This document shows positions 41,567 through 50,438 of a stretch of DNA of 64,000 nt, in pieces (position 1 is the stretch's first letter; each line of letters begins with the position of its first letter). Under the pieces are notes generated by a model. It had not been told where the DNA came from. It ran no database searches and worked only from the letters and a program-made list of their open reading frames with translations. The position numbers were made by a program, and so were the translations under genes. The stretch is taken from positions 1 to 64,000 of the forward strand of contig DAHWNZ010000007.1 of the NCBI GenBank assembly GCA_027339635.1, in the 5' to 3' direction. The stretch comes from AG-12 sp027339635 (GTDB lineage: Bacteria > Chloroflexota > Dormibacteria > Aeolococcales > Bog-877).

Positions 41567-42961
41567 TCACGCGACCTTGACCGCCGCCACCAGCTTGGTC
41601 AACGAGTCCTTGGCGTCGCCGAAGAGCATCACCGTCTTGGGGTCGTACAGGAGCTCGTTGTCTATGCCGGCGAAGCCTGGCCGCATCGATCGCTTCAAGA
41701 ACACGATGTTGTGCGCCTGATCAGCGTTCAGGATTGGCATCCCGAAGATGGGACTACCGGGAGATGACCGGGCGGCGGGATTGACCACGTCGTTGGCCCC
41801 CACCACCAGCGCGACGTCGGCCGATCTGAAGTCGTCGTTGATCTCATCCATGTCCTTGAGCTGCTCGTAGGGGACGTTCGCCTCCGCCAGCAGCACGTTC
41901 ATGTGTCCGGGCATCCTGCCCGCCACAGGGTGGATGGCATAGTCCACAGCGACGCCCCGCTTTTCCAGCGCGTCGGCCAGCTCGCGCACCACGTGCTGGG
42001 CCTGGGCCACGGCGAGCCCGTAGCCGGGCACGATGATGACGCGCTTTGAATACGCCAGGAGGGTGCCGAGATCTTCAGCCGACCCTGAGCGCACGCTGTG
42101 CTGGCCGGCCACGGCGACCTCGGGGCCGACCAGAACCTTGCCGAAGGCGCCAAAGAGCAGATTCCCCAGCGACCGGCCCATGTTGTTCGACATCATCATG
42201 GTCAGGAAGGTTCCCGACGCCCCCACCAGGGTGCCTCCGATGATGAGGATGGGCAGCCCGAGCACGAACCCGTCCCCAGCCACGGCAAGCCCGGTGAAGG
42301 CGTTCAGCATCGAGATCACGACGGGCATGTCGGCTCCGCCGATGGGCAGCACGAACGCGACACCCAGGGCCAGCGCCAGCAGGAGCAGGATCCAGACCCC
42401 GAGCAGGCCGATCCCCGGCACCACCACGAGCACTCCGACGACCACGATCGCGGCGGCCACAACGCCGTTGGCGGGCTGCTGCCCCCGGTAGGTAATCGGG
42501 GTGCCGCGCATCAGTTCCTGCAGCTTGGCGAAGGCGATGCCTGACCCGGAGAAGCTGACCGCTCCGATCACGACCGCGAAAACCGCGGAGATGGAGAGCA
42601 GCAGGGAGGCAGAGGTCCCCTTGGGCACCATCAGCATCTCTATGATCGCCACCAGCGCTGCGGCGCCTCCTCCCACGCCGTTGAAGGTTGCCACCATCTG
42701 GGGCATCGCGGTCATCTTCACCGCTCGGGCCGCCACCGCCCCAACCGGGATGCCGATCACGACCGCCACCGCCATCAAGATCAGGTTGATGGTGGCGTGG
42801 TGCAGGATGAGGGCCGTGGCCAGGATCGCTATGAGGGCGCCGGCCGCGGCCACCAGGTTGCCGGAGCGAGCGTGCTTGGGAGAGCTCAGCTGGTGCAGCC
42901 CAAGAATGAACAGAGCGCCCGCCAGCAGGAAGAGCAGGGTAACCCCTGGGGTGAGGTGCAT
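41567..42961 (-). CDS. pntB: NAD(P) transhydrogenase subunit beta
   Basis: A 464-residue protein. About eight membrane helices (roughly 5-260) form domain II, including GNLVAAAGALIAILATAL and the proton-channel region ATFNGVGGGAAALVAIIE. The C-terminal domain III (about 285-464) binds NADP(H), with VIIVPGYGLAVAQAQHVVRELAD, VAGRMPGHMNVLLAEANVPY and VVGANDVVNPAA. It couples proton entry to hydride transfer from NADH to NADP+. ATG 42961 is chosen because conserved sequence begins there. Third gene of the unit, 76 bp after pntAB. Confidence 0.95.
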   Translation of the reverse strand: MHLTPGVTLLFLLAGALFILGLHQLSSPKHARSGNLVAAAGALIAILATALILHHATINLILMAVAVVIGIPVGAVAARAVKMTAMPQMVATFNGVGGGAAALVAIIEMLMVPKGTSASLLLSISAVFAVVIGAVSFSGSGIAFAKLQELMRGTPITYRGQQPANGVVAAAIVVVGVLVVVPGIGLLGVWILLLLALALGVAFVLPIGGADMPVVISMLNAFTGLAVAGDGFVLGLPILIIGGTLVGASGTFLTMMMSNNMGRSLGNLLFGAFGKVLVGPEVAVAGQHSVRSGSAEDLGTLLAYSKRVIIVPGYGLAVAQAQHVVRELADALEKRGVAVDYAIHPVAGRMPGHMNVLLAEANVPYEQLKDMDEINDDFRSADVALVVGANDVVNPAARSSPGSPIFGMPILNADQAHNIVFLKRSMRPGFAGIDNELLYDPKTVMLFGDAKDSLTKLVAAVKVA

Positions 42962-43037
42962 CAGCCTGCAGCCGTCCTGGCCCCGACTGATCTGGCCCAA
43001 GGCCCCAGACCAGATCGACTGAATGCTCGGGTCCGGC

Positions 43038-43343
43038 TCACGGTTGGCCCGGCCCGTGGCGCCCGCGGCTCTTGAACATCTCCAGCATGCGGTCCGTCAC
43101 CACATAGCCACCGACCATGTTGACCGTGGCCAGCAGGACGGCCACGAAGCCGAGGCTAAGTTCGAGGGGCCCGCGGGCGGACGCCATGATCACCATCGCC
43201 CCCACCAGGATCACGCCGTGGATGGCGTTGCTGCCTGACATGAGGGGGGTGTGCAGGATCGTGGGAACCTTGGAGATGACCTCAAAGCCGAGGAACACCG
43301 ACAGCACGAAGATGGAGATCTCATTGACCAACTGGGGACTCAA
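43038..43343 (-). CDS. pntAB: NAD(P) transhydrogenase subunit alpha, membrane part (PntAB)
   Basis: A 101-residue protein with three hydrophobic helices (about 8-28, 38-55, 62-82). It contains FVLSVFLGFEVISKVPTILHTPLMSGSNAIHG, the conserved domain-II segment that in the two-subunit enzyme is the C-terminus of PntA. TTG 43343 overlaps pntAA by 4 nt. The split makes this the three-subunit type seen in Rhodospirillum. Confidence 0.93.
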   Translation of the reverse strand: MSPQLVNEISIFVLSVFLGFEVISKVPTILHTPLMSGSNAIHGVILVGAMVIMASARGPLELSLGFVAVLLATVNMVGGYVVTDRMLEMFKSRGRHGPGQP

Positions 43344-44482
43344 GGGACGGCCTCCCTCCGCTCGAAGGATTCCCGCAACAGTCGGTTGCGGACCTCTCCG
43401 GCGTGCACCGCGAGCACTGCCCCGGTGATCTCGTCCTCCAGGTCGACCACCAGCTTTCCATCGGTGACCAGGTGGCCAATGAGAGCGGCGAGGTTGCGGG
43501 CCAGCATCTGGCTGGCTGTGGCCGGGACGGTGGCGGGCAGATCCTTCCAGCCGAGGATGGTGACTCCACCCGCCACCACCTCCTCCCCAGGGCGCGTCAA
43601 TTCGCAGTTGCCCCCGGTGTCCGCCGCGAGGTCGACGATGACCGACCCAGGCCTCATGCGGGCCGCCACCTCCTTGGTGATGAGAATCGGCGCCCTGCGC
43701 CCGGGTATCGCCGCCGTGGTGATCACCAGGTCGCTCTGCTCTATGCGTTGGGCGATGAGCTCACGCTGCTTGGCCAAGAACTCCTCGCTCTGCTCGCTGG
43801 CGTAGCCGCCCTCGCCCACCTGGGCCGCGAGCTCCAGCTCCACGAAGGTTGCGCCCAGGCTCTGGACCTCCTCCTTCACCGCCGGACGCACATCGGTCGC
43901 CTCGACCACGGCGCCCAGACGGCGCGCCGTGGCGATCGCCTGCAGGCCGGCGACGCCCGCCCCCATGACGAGCACCCGGGCTGGCGCGATGGTGCCTGCG
44001 GCCGTCATCTGCAGAGGCAGGATCTTCGGAAGGCGGGCGGCCCCCAGCAGCACCGCCTTGTACCCGCTGATGGATGCCTGTGAGGACAGGGCATCCATCG
44101 CCTGGGCCCGGCTGATTCGGGGAACCAGCTCAAAGCTGAAGGCGCTGATCCGCCGGTTCACCAACTGCTCGATCACGGACCTCTCGGTCGTCGGTGGCAG
44201 GAAACTCACCAGGGCGGAACCCGCCGGCAGCAGCCCCGCCTCAGGCAGTGTGGGGGCCCGCACCTTGCAGACGATGTCGGCGCCGCTCAGGCAGTCGGCC
44301 GGGTTGGCCGCGATCGCGGCGCCCGCGTCCCCCAGCACCTCGTCGGAGTATCCCGCCTCGACCCCGGCGCCCGACTGGACGACGACTTCTATCCCCAGCG
44401 CCCTGAGCCGCTGGATGGAGTCCGGGCTCACCGGGACCCGCCGCTCTGCCTTCTCCGCCTCCTTGAGAACAGCGAGCTTCAT
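43340..44482 (-). CDS. pntAA: NAD(P) transhydrogenase subunit alpha, NAD-binding part (PntAA)
   Basis: A 380-residue domain-I protein related to alanine dehydrogenase. It begins MKLAVLKEAEKAERRVPVSPDS, carries FELVPRISRAQAMDALSSQASISGYKA, and has the Rossmann loop VLVMGAGVAGLQAIATARRLG followed by acidic EATDVRP. It binds NAD(H) and passes hydride to domain III. ATG 44482 has TAGGAT 7 nt upstream and no Shine-Dalgarno sequence, suggesting a leaderless transcript for pntAA-pntAB-pntB. Confidence 0.94.
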   Translation of the reverse strand: MKLAVLKEAEKAERRVPVSPDSIQRLRALGIEVVVQSGAGVEAGYSDEVLGDAGAAIAANPADCLSGADIVCKVRAPTLPEAGLLPAGSALVSFLPPTTERSVIEQLVNRRISAFSFELVPRISRAQAMDALSSQASISGYKAVLLGAARLPKILPLQMTAAGTIAPARVLVMGAGVAGLQAIATARRLGAVVEATDVRPAVKEEVQSLGATFVELELAAQVGEGGYASEQSEEFLAKQRELIAQRIEQSDLVITTAAIPGRRAPILITKEVAARMRPGSVIVDLAADTGGNCELTRPGEEVVAGGVTILGWKDLPATVPATASQMLARNLAALIGHLVTDGKLVVDLEDEITGAVLAVHAGEVRNRLLRESFERREAVP

Positions 44483-44489
44483 GTTCGCA

Positions 44490-44495
44490 ATCCTA
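44490..44495 (-). promoter_or_regulatory. candidate -10 element for the pnt genes
   Basis: On the minus strand TAGGAT is followed by 7 nt and then the pntAA ATG at 44482; no ribosome binding site lies between. Confidence 0.42.
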
Positions 44496-44757
44496 GCGAT
44501 CGAGATGGCAGTTGCACGAGGGTGGTTGCCCCCCAACTTGCGGGGGATCCCATTCGGCGGCTACCACCGGGCCCCGGCGGGCGCCGCGGTGGATGGTCCC
44601 CGGCGAAGGCGAGGGGGCAAGGCGGGCTGACCGCTGCTCCAGGACAAGTTCTGATGGGCCCGGGACCCGCCCGGGGCTGTTCCGAAAGCGGGCGGCGACC
44701 TGGGTCGGCCAAGCCGTTCCGCGCCAAGGGGGTGCCGTCTCCGTCATCCTATGCGGC

Positions 44758-46257
44758 ATGCCCGGAATAGATTCCTACCTGCGCCGGATGCTCCAGGGTT
44801 GGCAGACGATCGTGGTCGCCAACCGTCCCCCGATAGACGTCCGCACCGGCGATGATGGCGTCGAGCGCGTCACCCGCGGTGGTGGCGGCCTGGTGACGGC
44901 CATGGCATCCGTGGCCAAGTCCAGCAACTCCACCTGGGTGGGAGCGGCCAGGGGTCAATCGGACCTGGATCTCATCGAGCGGTTCGGCAAAAACGGCGTC
45001 GTGGAGTTGACCACGGAGGACAACGAGAGCTTCCGGGTGGTCTTCGTCGAACCCGATCCGGAGGCCTACGACCTCTACTACAACCAGATCAGCAATCCCC
45101 TGCTCTGGTTCATCCAGCACTACCTTTGGGACCTCGGCCGTCAGCCGATCCTGGACTCCAGGACAGGGCGGGCCTGGCGCGAGGGGTACGTCAGGGTGAA
45201 CCAGGACTTCGCCGACAAGGTGGTGGAGGTGGCGGGAAGGTCGCGCTCACGTCCTCTCGTGATGACGCAGGACTACCACCTGTACCTCATGCCGGGAATG
45301 GTCCGGGCTCGCCTGCCGGAGGCTCGCCTGCAGCACTTCATCCACATCCCCTGGCCCACGCCGCAGTACTGGAAGGTGATCCCGCGACACATGCGTGACG
45401 GCATCCTCACCGGGTTGCTGGGCAACGACGTGGTGGGCCTGCAGACCAGCCTCGACGTGCGCAACTTCCTCATGACCTGCGAGGAGAACCTGGGCCTGGG
45501 GGTGGATCACCGCCAGCGGATAGTCTTCTATGAGGGCAGATCGGTGTGGGTCAGGGCCTACCCCATCTCCATCGACATTCGGGGCATGACGGAGATGGCG
45601 GCGAGCCCGGCCGTGCACCGTGAGGAGGAGCTCATAGACTCCTGGCGGCCGGAGTTGCTGATCCTGAGGGTCGACCGCACCGACCTCAGCAAGAACATAG
45701 TGCGAGGATTTCTCGCGTATGAGCGGCTGCTCGAGACTCATCCTGAACTGCGCGGCCGGGTCGTGTTCTGGGCCCTCCTGCAGCGCAGCCGGCAGAATGT
45801 CGACGCCTACCGCTCATACCTGGGTGCCCTGGTGGCGGCCACCGCGAGGGTCAACCGCCGCTTTCAGACCGGTACCTGGCTGCCGATCCGGCTGGAGGTG
45901 GCGGACAACCTGCATCGTGCGGTGGCTGCTTACAAGTCCTACGACGCGCTGCTGGTGAACCCCATCTACGACGGCATGAATCTGGTGGCCAAGGAGGGCG
46001 TGCTGTGCAACGAGCGGGACGGCGTCCTGGTGCTGAGTGAGAACGCCGGCAGCTACGAGGAATTGGGCCAGCACGCCCTGGGCATCAACCCCTTCGACAT
46101 CGACCAGACCTCCGAGGCACTCCACACCGCGCTCACCATGCACAAGCGTTACCGGGCGAACCGGGCCAGGCAGCTGCGGCAGGTGGTGCGGCGCAATGAC
46201 ATCACCCGCTGGATCAGCGACCAGCTGCAGGACTTGAACGATCTTCTGGCGCAATAG
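44758..46257 (+). CDS. otsA: trehalose-6-phosphate synthase
   Basis: A 499-residue GT20 enzyme. TIVVANRPPIDV and TRGGGGLVTAMASV form the N-terminal sugar-phosphate site, VMTQDYHLYLMPGMVR and HFIHIPWPTPQYWKVIP follow, and VNPIYDGMNLVAKEGVLC and VLSENAGSYEEL bind UDP-glucose. It makes trehalose 6-phosphate from a nucleotide-activated glucose and glucose 6-phosphate. ATG 44758 has CATCCT 7 nt upstream and no Shine-Dalgarno sequence. The 3' end overlaps the convergent otsB by 44 nt. Confidence 0.93.
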   Translation: MPGIDSYLRRMLQGWQTIVVANRPPIDVRTGDDGVERVTRGGGGLVTAMASVAKSSNSTWVGAARGQSDLDLIERFGKNGVVELTTEDNESFRVVFVEPDPEAYDLYYNQISNPLLWFIQHYLWDLGRQPILDSRTGRAWREGYVRVNQDFADKVVEVAGRSRSRPLVMTQDYHLYLMPGMVRARLPEARLQHFIHIPWPTPQYWKVIPRHMRDGILTGLLGNDVVGLQTSLDVRNFLMTCEENLGLGVDHRQRIVFYEGRSVWVRAYPISIDIRGMTEMAASPAVHREEELIDSWRPELLILRVDRTDLSKNIVRGFLAYERLLETHPELRGRVVFWALLQRSRQNVDAYRSYLGALVAATARVNRRFQTGTWLPIRLEVADNLHRAVAAYKSYDALLVNPIYDGMNLVAKEGVLCNERDGVLVLSENAGSYEELGQHALGINPFDIDQTSEALHTALTMHKRYRANRARQLRQVVRRNDITRWISDQLQDLNDLLAQ

Positions 46258-47095
46258 GCGCCGGACTCAGGCGCGCGCCCCGGGGCAGGCTGTCCGCCAG
46301 CTGCTGCAGCAGCTCCGCCCACGCCTTTGGCCCGTCCAGGCAGCGGTCCGCCACCTCACCAAGACGCGGGCTGCCATCCTGCCCCAGGATCCCGATGGCC
46401 AGCGCAAGCTCCATGTCCTGGCGCCGACGGTGGAGCTCCTCCATCGCCGGGAGGTCGCCCAGGTCGTCTCCGGCGAAGACGCACCCGCGCGGCTCCAGCC
46501 GGTCTAGGATCGCGGCCAGCGCGGTCCCCTTATTGCCACTCCGGGGGGGCCGGAGCTCCACAACCAGCTTGCCCCTGACCACGTCAAGACCCTCATGCGA
46601 CGCCACCTGGTCCACCATGCGGCGCACCAGCTGCGCCGCCCGCCTCGGTTCGGGCGAGTTGCGGTAGTGCACCGCCACTCCCATGGCCTTGGTTTCCACC
46701 TGGACGCCCGGGAGCCAGTCGGTCAGATCCTGGAGGTCTCGGGCAAGGCGAACCAGCCGCTCCGATGGCGGTGGACGGTCCGGTAGGCGCTCGTCTGAGG
46801 TCAGCCGCATCCAGGGCTCCAGGCCGTAGCTGCCCAGCAGCAGCACCCCGGGGATGGGACACTGCTGGGCCAGGTTGGCGAGGTCGCGAGCGCTGATCAC
46901 CGCGACAGGGGTCTTGGCGGCGAGCTGTGCCAGGGCCCGGCTGGCCTCGGGCAGCGGGCGGGCCCGTTTCGGGTCGCGGACGACCGGCGCGATCGTGCCG
47001 TCGAAGTCGGTGGCGATGAGCAGGCTGCCCCTTCGGGCCAGGCGTAGGAGGGGCGCGACCAATGGCAGACGGCGCGTTCCGGCGTGCGGTCCCAC
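46214..47095 (-). CDS. otsB: trehalose-6-phosphate phosphatase
   Basis: A 293-residue HAD-fold phosphatase. LLIATDFDGTIAPVV contains the nucleophile Asp (DxDGT), PVAVISARDLANL is motif II, GNKGTALAAIL carries the motif III Lys, and FAGDDLGDLPAMEEL is motif IV. It removes phosphate from trehalose 6-phosphate. The start is uncertain; GTG 47095 is preferred because TATGAT on the minus strand (47102-47107) lies 6 nt upstream as a leaderless promoter. It is convergent with, not in the same operon as, otsA. Confidence 0.85.
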   Translation of the reverse strand: MGPHAGTRRLPLVAPLLRLARRGSLLIATDFDGTIAPVVRDPKRARPLPEASRALAQLAAKTPVAVISARDLANLAQQCPIPGVLLLGSYGLEPWMRLTSDERLPDRPPPSERLVRLARDLQDLTDWLPGVQVETKAMGVAVHYRNSPEPRRAAQLVRRMVDQVASHEGLDVVRGKLVVELRPPRSGNKGTALAAILDRLEPRGCVFAGDDLGDLPAMEELHRRRQDMELALAIGILGQDGSPRLGEVADRCLDGPKAWAELLQQLADSLPRGARLSPAPIAPEDRSSPAAGR

Positions 47096-47101
47096 CTTCT
47101 G

Positions 47102-47107
47102 ATCATA
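47102..47107 (-). promoter_or_regulatory. candidate -10 element for otsB
   Basis: TATGAT on the minus strand lies 6 nt before GTG 47095 and supports that start. Confidence 0.38.
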
Positions 47108-47137
47108 GGAGGCATGGCCCTGGGACCCCGCATCCGG

Positions 47138-47143
47138 TAACCT
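47138..47143 (+). promoter_or_regulatory. candidate -10 element for the holin-family gene
   Basis: TAACCT is followed by 7 nt and ATG 47151, the same hexamer and spacing as at 23130. Confidence 0.4.
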
Positions 47144-47150
47144 GCACTGG

Positions 47151-47543
47151 ATGCTAGACCCGCACTCGTCCGACGAGCCCATCTCCCAACTCGTCCAGCA
47201 GCTGGGAGACGACCTGCGCCAGCTGGTGGCCGACGAGGTCGCGCTTGCCAAGGCCGAGCTCAAGCACACAGCCAGACGTGGCATTCGGGTCGCCGCTGGG
47301 GGAGCGGTTGCCGGGGTCGGGCTCGGGCTGTTCGCCATGTTCGCCCTGGTGACCCTGGTCGAATGGCTTCCGAACCACACTCTGGTGGCGGGGATCGTGG
47401 CCCTTGTCGGACTGGCGATGTTGATTGGGGGAGCGATGGTGGTCTGGGCCAACCGCCATCTGTGGCCGTTCACCGCTAGCAAACAGAGCTTGAGTGAGGA
47501 CCTTGAGTGGGCACGACAGCAGACCAAGCGCGCGCACAGGTAG
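47151..47543 (+). CDS. phage-holin-family (DUF1469-like) membrane protein
   Basis: A 130-residue protein. An amphipathic N-terminal helix (about 10-42, ISQLVQQLGDDLRQLVADEVALAKAELKHTARR) precedes two membrane helices (about 46-70 and 77-98) and a short basic tail. This is the layout of the actinobacterial holin superfamily III proteins, which are chromosomal envelope proteins rather than lysis genes. It overlaps the downstream gene by 37 nt; that pairing is conserved in relatives. Confidence 0.8.
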   Translation: MLDPHSSDEPISQLVQQLGDDLRQLVADEVALAKAELKHTARRGIRVAAGGAVAGVGLGLFAMFALVTLVEWLPNHTLVAGIVALVGLAMLIGGAMVVWANRHLWPFTASKQSLSEDLEWARQQTKRAHR

Positions 47544-47956
47544 TCGCGACCAGATCTCGGGTGGACTCCACCCTGGACCGGATCGAATCGCGCCTGCGCC
47601 AGGAGCTCGACCCCAAGCGACGGCTCCGGCGTGACGGCCCGAGGATCGCGTTAGCGGTCGGGGTCGCGGGGGTTGTCGGCACCGTGTATCTCCTGCGCCA
47701 GAGGCGCCGCCACGCAGCCGACCCGGAGACTCGTGACTGGATCGAGACCATGCCCGAGGAGTGGCGGCTGCGGCTGCAGGAACTTCTGGCGGAGGCCGCC
47801 GGGCACGCGGACCCGGCCGGCCATGGCCGCGGCTCCAAGAGGTCTCGAGGCCTGGCCCAGTCGCTGGCGCTGCGAGTCGGCAAGATGGCCCTGCCCATCG
47901 CCATGAACGCCGTGGCGGAACGCCTCGCGGGCCGCCAGGGGGAGCAGTTGGCCTGA
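47507..47956 (+). CDS. DUF3618-like envelope protein
   Basis: A 149-residue protein. The N-terminal helix AQVVATRSRVDSTLDRIESRLRQELDP matches the DUF3618 pattern (Thr-Arg...Leu...Thr...Leu...Arg). One membrane helix (about 46-63, IALAVGVAGVVGTVYLL) and a basic helical tail follow. Function unknown; usually found next to the holin-family protein. GTG 47507 lies inside the end of the upstream gene in another frame, so expression is probably coupled. Confidence 0.7.
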   Translation: MGTTADQARAQVVATRSRVDSTLDRIESRLRQELDPKRRLRRDGPRIALAVGVAGVVGTVYLLRQRRRHAADPETRDWIETMPEEWRLRLQELLAEAAGHADPAGHGRGSKRSRGLAQSLALRVGKMALPIAMNAVAERLAGRQGEQLA

Positions 47957-48215
47957 CTCCTGATGACCGGATGAGGGGACTTCCCATCGGGAGCAGGCGA
48001 GGGCCACGGCTCTCCCTGCCCCCCTCATCAGGGTGGGATCGCACGGCTGCCTGCTGCTCAACCAGCCGTCCTGTCGCCAGGTGCACATGCCCAAGTCCCG
48101 GCCTTTTGGCCACGGTTCTGATGGTTGGCCCGCCGCGTTGAGCGAGACTGCTCCTGATGGAGAGAGTGGGCGACAGCACCCCGGCCGAACCCTGTGATGA
48201 TCTCGGGTTGACTTG

Positions 48216-48881
48216 ATGACGGCCTCGCCGTCGGGTGAGAGGTCGCATCTGTCGACCACGGCTGGTGTCCCCATCCGGCCGCTGACGCTTCAGGATGCGG
48301 CATCGGTCGGCAGCATGCTGGCTCGAGCCTTTGCCGAGGACCCGACCTCTGCCTGGCTCTTCCCCCGTGAGACCGACCGAGCGAGGGCGCTCCAGCGCTG
48401 GTACGTCCTCAACGCCAAGATCCTGATCGCCACCGGCGAGGCTTGGGGCACCGCCGACCTCAGTTCCGCCGCCCTCTGGCTCCCCATGGGGTTGCCCTCG
48501 TGGGGCTCACGGCGTCCCTTCGGGCGCGTTCTGGCCTGGAATCTCAGGACCGTCTTGATGCTCCGCGCCAGGGTCCTCTCCGCCGCCGCCACCACGGTGC
48601 GGATGCAACGGCTGCATCCCAAGGGGCCGGGATGGTATTTGGCAATTCTCGGCACCGAACCTGGGCGGCAGGGCGAGGGCCTGGCGTCCCGGGCCATGGC
48701 GCCCGCCCTGAGCCGCTGCGATCGCCTGGGCCTGCCGGCCTACCTGGACACGGCCACCGAGCGCGACGTTTCCTTCTACCGCGCCCGGGGATTTGTGGTG
48801 GTTGGTGAGGTCGATCTGCGACCCGCCCCGCACTTCTGGGTGATGACCAGACCGCCGAGCATTCGCGCTGGTCCAACCTGA
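48216..48881 (+). CDS. GNAT-family N-acetyltransferase
   Basis: A 221-residue protein. IRPLTLQDAASVGSMLARAFAEDP is the N-terminal GNAT strand-helix, YLAILGTEPGRQGEGLASRAMAPAL the acetyl-CoA pyrophosphate loop (Q/RxxGxG/A), and PAYLDTATERDVSFYRARGFVVVGE the last motif. Substrate unknown. ATG 48216 is taken; TTG 48213 is adjacent. An unassigned gap of about 260 bp precedes it. Confidence 0.85.
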   Translation: MTASPSGERSHLSTTAGVPIRPLTLQDAASVGSMLARAFAEDPTSAWLFPRETDRARALQRWYVLNAKILIATGEAWGTADLSSAALWLPMGLPSWGSRRPFGRVLAWNLRTVLMLRARVLSAAATTVRMQRLHPKGPGWYLAILGTEPGRQGEGLASRAMAPALSRCDRLGLPAYLDTATERDVSFYRARGFVVVGEVDLRPAPHFWVMTRPPSIRAGPT

Positions 48882-48946
48882 GGGAGAGCGGCCTTGACCG
48901 AGAGTGGCGCGGGTCATCTGGATCGCAGGCGCCGAGAATCGAGGGG

Positions 48947-50395
48947 ATGCTCCTTTCGTGGCGCTTCGCTCCGGCTCGTCAGCGAGAGGTCGGGATTGCC
49001 TCGCCCCTCGCCGTGATCGCCGCCCTGGCGGCGCTGGCGTCACTGGTGGTGTTGCCGGCGCCGGTTCTGAGAGTCGAGTTCCAGCCCCAGCGACCGGCGG
49101 CGAACGGACTTCCGTGGCTCTCGGTCAGAGGCAGTGAGATCGTCAACAGCCAGGGCCAGACAGTGATCCTGCGCGGCTTCAACGATGATGCCCTGCTGCA
49201 GACCGGTCACCACCCCCTGCCGCCGCCGCTCAAGCCCTCGAGCGCCGCCCTGATGGAGGCCGAGGGCTTCGACGTGGTGAGGATCCCCATCTCCTGGTCC
49301 CTGCTCGAGCCCACCGAAGGGCACTTCAGCCAGTCTTACCTGGCCAAGATCAAGGCCATGGTGGCACTCTGTGCCAGCGACCATCTGTACGTGGTCCTCG
49401 ACATGCACACCGTTGACTTCGGGGTTGCGTTCGGCGGCAGCGGCGCCCCCTCCTGGTTGCGGGTGCCCGGTGTCCCCGATTGGCATCTGCCGCTGCTGAG
49501 CCGGGACTGGCAGCGCGCGGTATCGCCCGCGGTGAACGCGGCCCTGGTCGCATTCTGGACCGACCCGGGGTGGCAGCGACTCTACTGGGATGCCTGGGAC
49601 TTCGTGGCGGCGAGCTTCAAGGACGACTCCAACGTCGCCGGATTCGACCTTTACAACGAACCCCACCCGCTGCCGCTCCCCCCGGCAATCTTCGGCCCCC
49701 GACTCCTGTTCCCGTTCTACGCTCGTGGGATAGCCGACATCGCCAAGGTTGACCCCAACCACCTGTTCATCCTGGAGGGAGACCTGCTGGGGGACCTTGC
49801 GACAGCGGTGCGGCCAATCCACGCTCCCGACGTGGTCTACTCGACTCACCTCTATTCCGGGAGCATCGTGGGGCCGACCTTCACCGGCAATCCCTCACCC
49901 CTGCGGGCGGAGCTGGAGCAGGGGCTCGAGGAGGCCGCCCAGTTCCCCGCGCCCTACTGGTCCGGGGAGCTGGGCATAAATCGGACCCTGCCGCTGGCCG
50001 CTACCTGGGCCGAGGATGAGATCGCACTCTCCGACCGGTACCTCACGGGCTGGGCCTGGTGGCAGTGGGACGACTCGGCCGATTGGGGGGTCACCCAGAA
50101 TGGCGGCCCGCCCGACCTCGGCTGGCTCGACGTGTTGGCCCAACCATTTGTGAGGGAGGCGCCGGGGCGGCTGGATGAGATGTCCTACAACCAGCAGCAC
50201 CGGCGCCTGGCCGTCAAGATATCCGGGGCGGCCAGAGGGGACCTGGCGGTCGTCTCCTGGCCCGAGTCGGATGGCTTTGCCCAAGTCGCTGGCTCCTGTG
50301 CGCGGCCAGTGGGCAGGCAGGACCCCAGCTCCGGCAAGGTTGAGGTGGAGCTCCTGCGGGGCTCCTGCTCCTTCAATATCTCCGCCACCGGATGA
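48947..50395 (+). CDS. GH5-family glycoside hydrolase, endoglycoceramidase-like
   Basis: A 482-residue protein with an N-terminal signal or anchor helix (about 18-38). The barrel has the acid/base Glu E238 in VAGFDLYNEPHP and the nucleophile E341 in YWSGELGI. LRGFNDDALLQ and FDVVRIPISWSLLEPTEG are GH5 substrate-side motifs. A C-terminal beta domain (about 400-482) resembles the extra domain of endoglycoceramidase-like members, which act on glycolipids or short glycosides. Retention by the N-terminal helix would keep it at the membrane. GAGGGG precedes ATG 48947. Confidence 0.85.
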   Translation: MLLSWRFAPARQREVGIASPLAVIAALAALASLVVLPAPVLRVEFQPQRPAANGLPWLSVRGSEIVNSQGQTVILRGFNDDALLQTGHHPLPPPLKPSSAALMEAEGFDVVRIPISWSLLEPTEGHFSQSYLAKIKAMVALCASDHLYVVLDMHTVDFGVAFGGSGAPSWLRVPGVPDWHLPLLSRDWQRAVSPAVNAALVAFWTDPGWQRLYWDAWDFVAASFKDDSNVAGFDLYNEPHPLPLPPAIFGPRLLFPFYARGIADIAKVDPNHLFILEGDLLGDLATAVRPIHAPDVVYSTHLYSGSIVGPTFTGNPSPLRAELEQGLEEAAQFPAPYWSGELGINRTLPLAATWAEDEIALSDRYLTGWAWWQWDDSADWGVTQNGGPPDLGWLDVLAQPFVREAPGRLDEMSYNQQHRRLAVKISGAARGDLAVVSWPESDGFAQVAGSCARPVGRQDPSSGKVEVELLRGSCSFNISATG

Positions 50396-50438
50396 ATCAT
50401 CTTCGGGGTTCGGCGCCGAGAACGTCAGGCGTCGAGCG

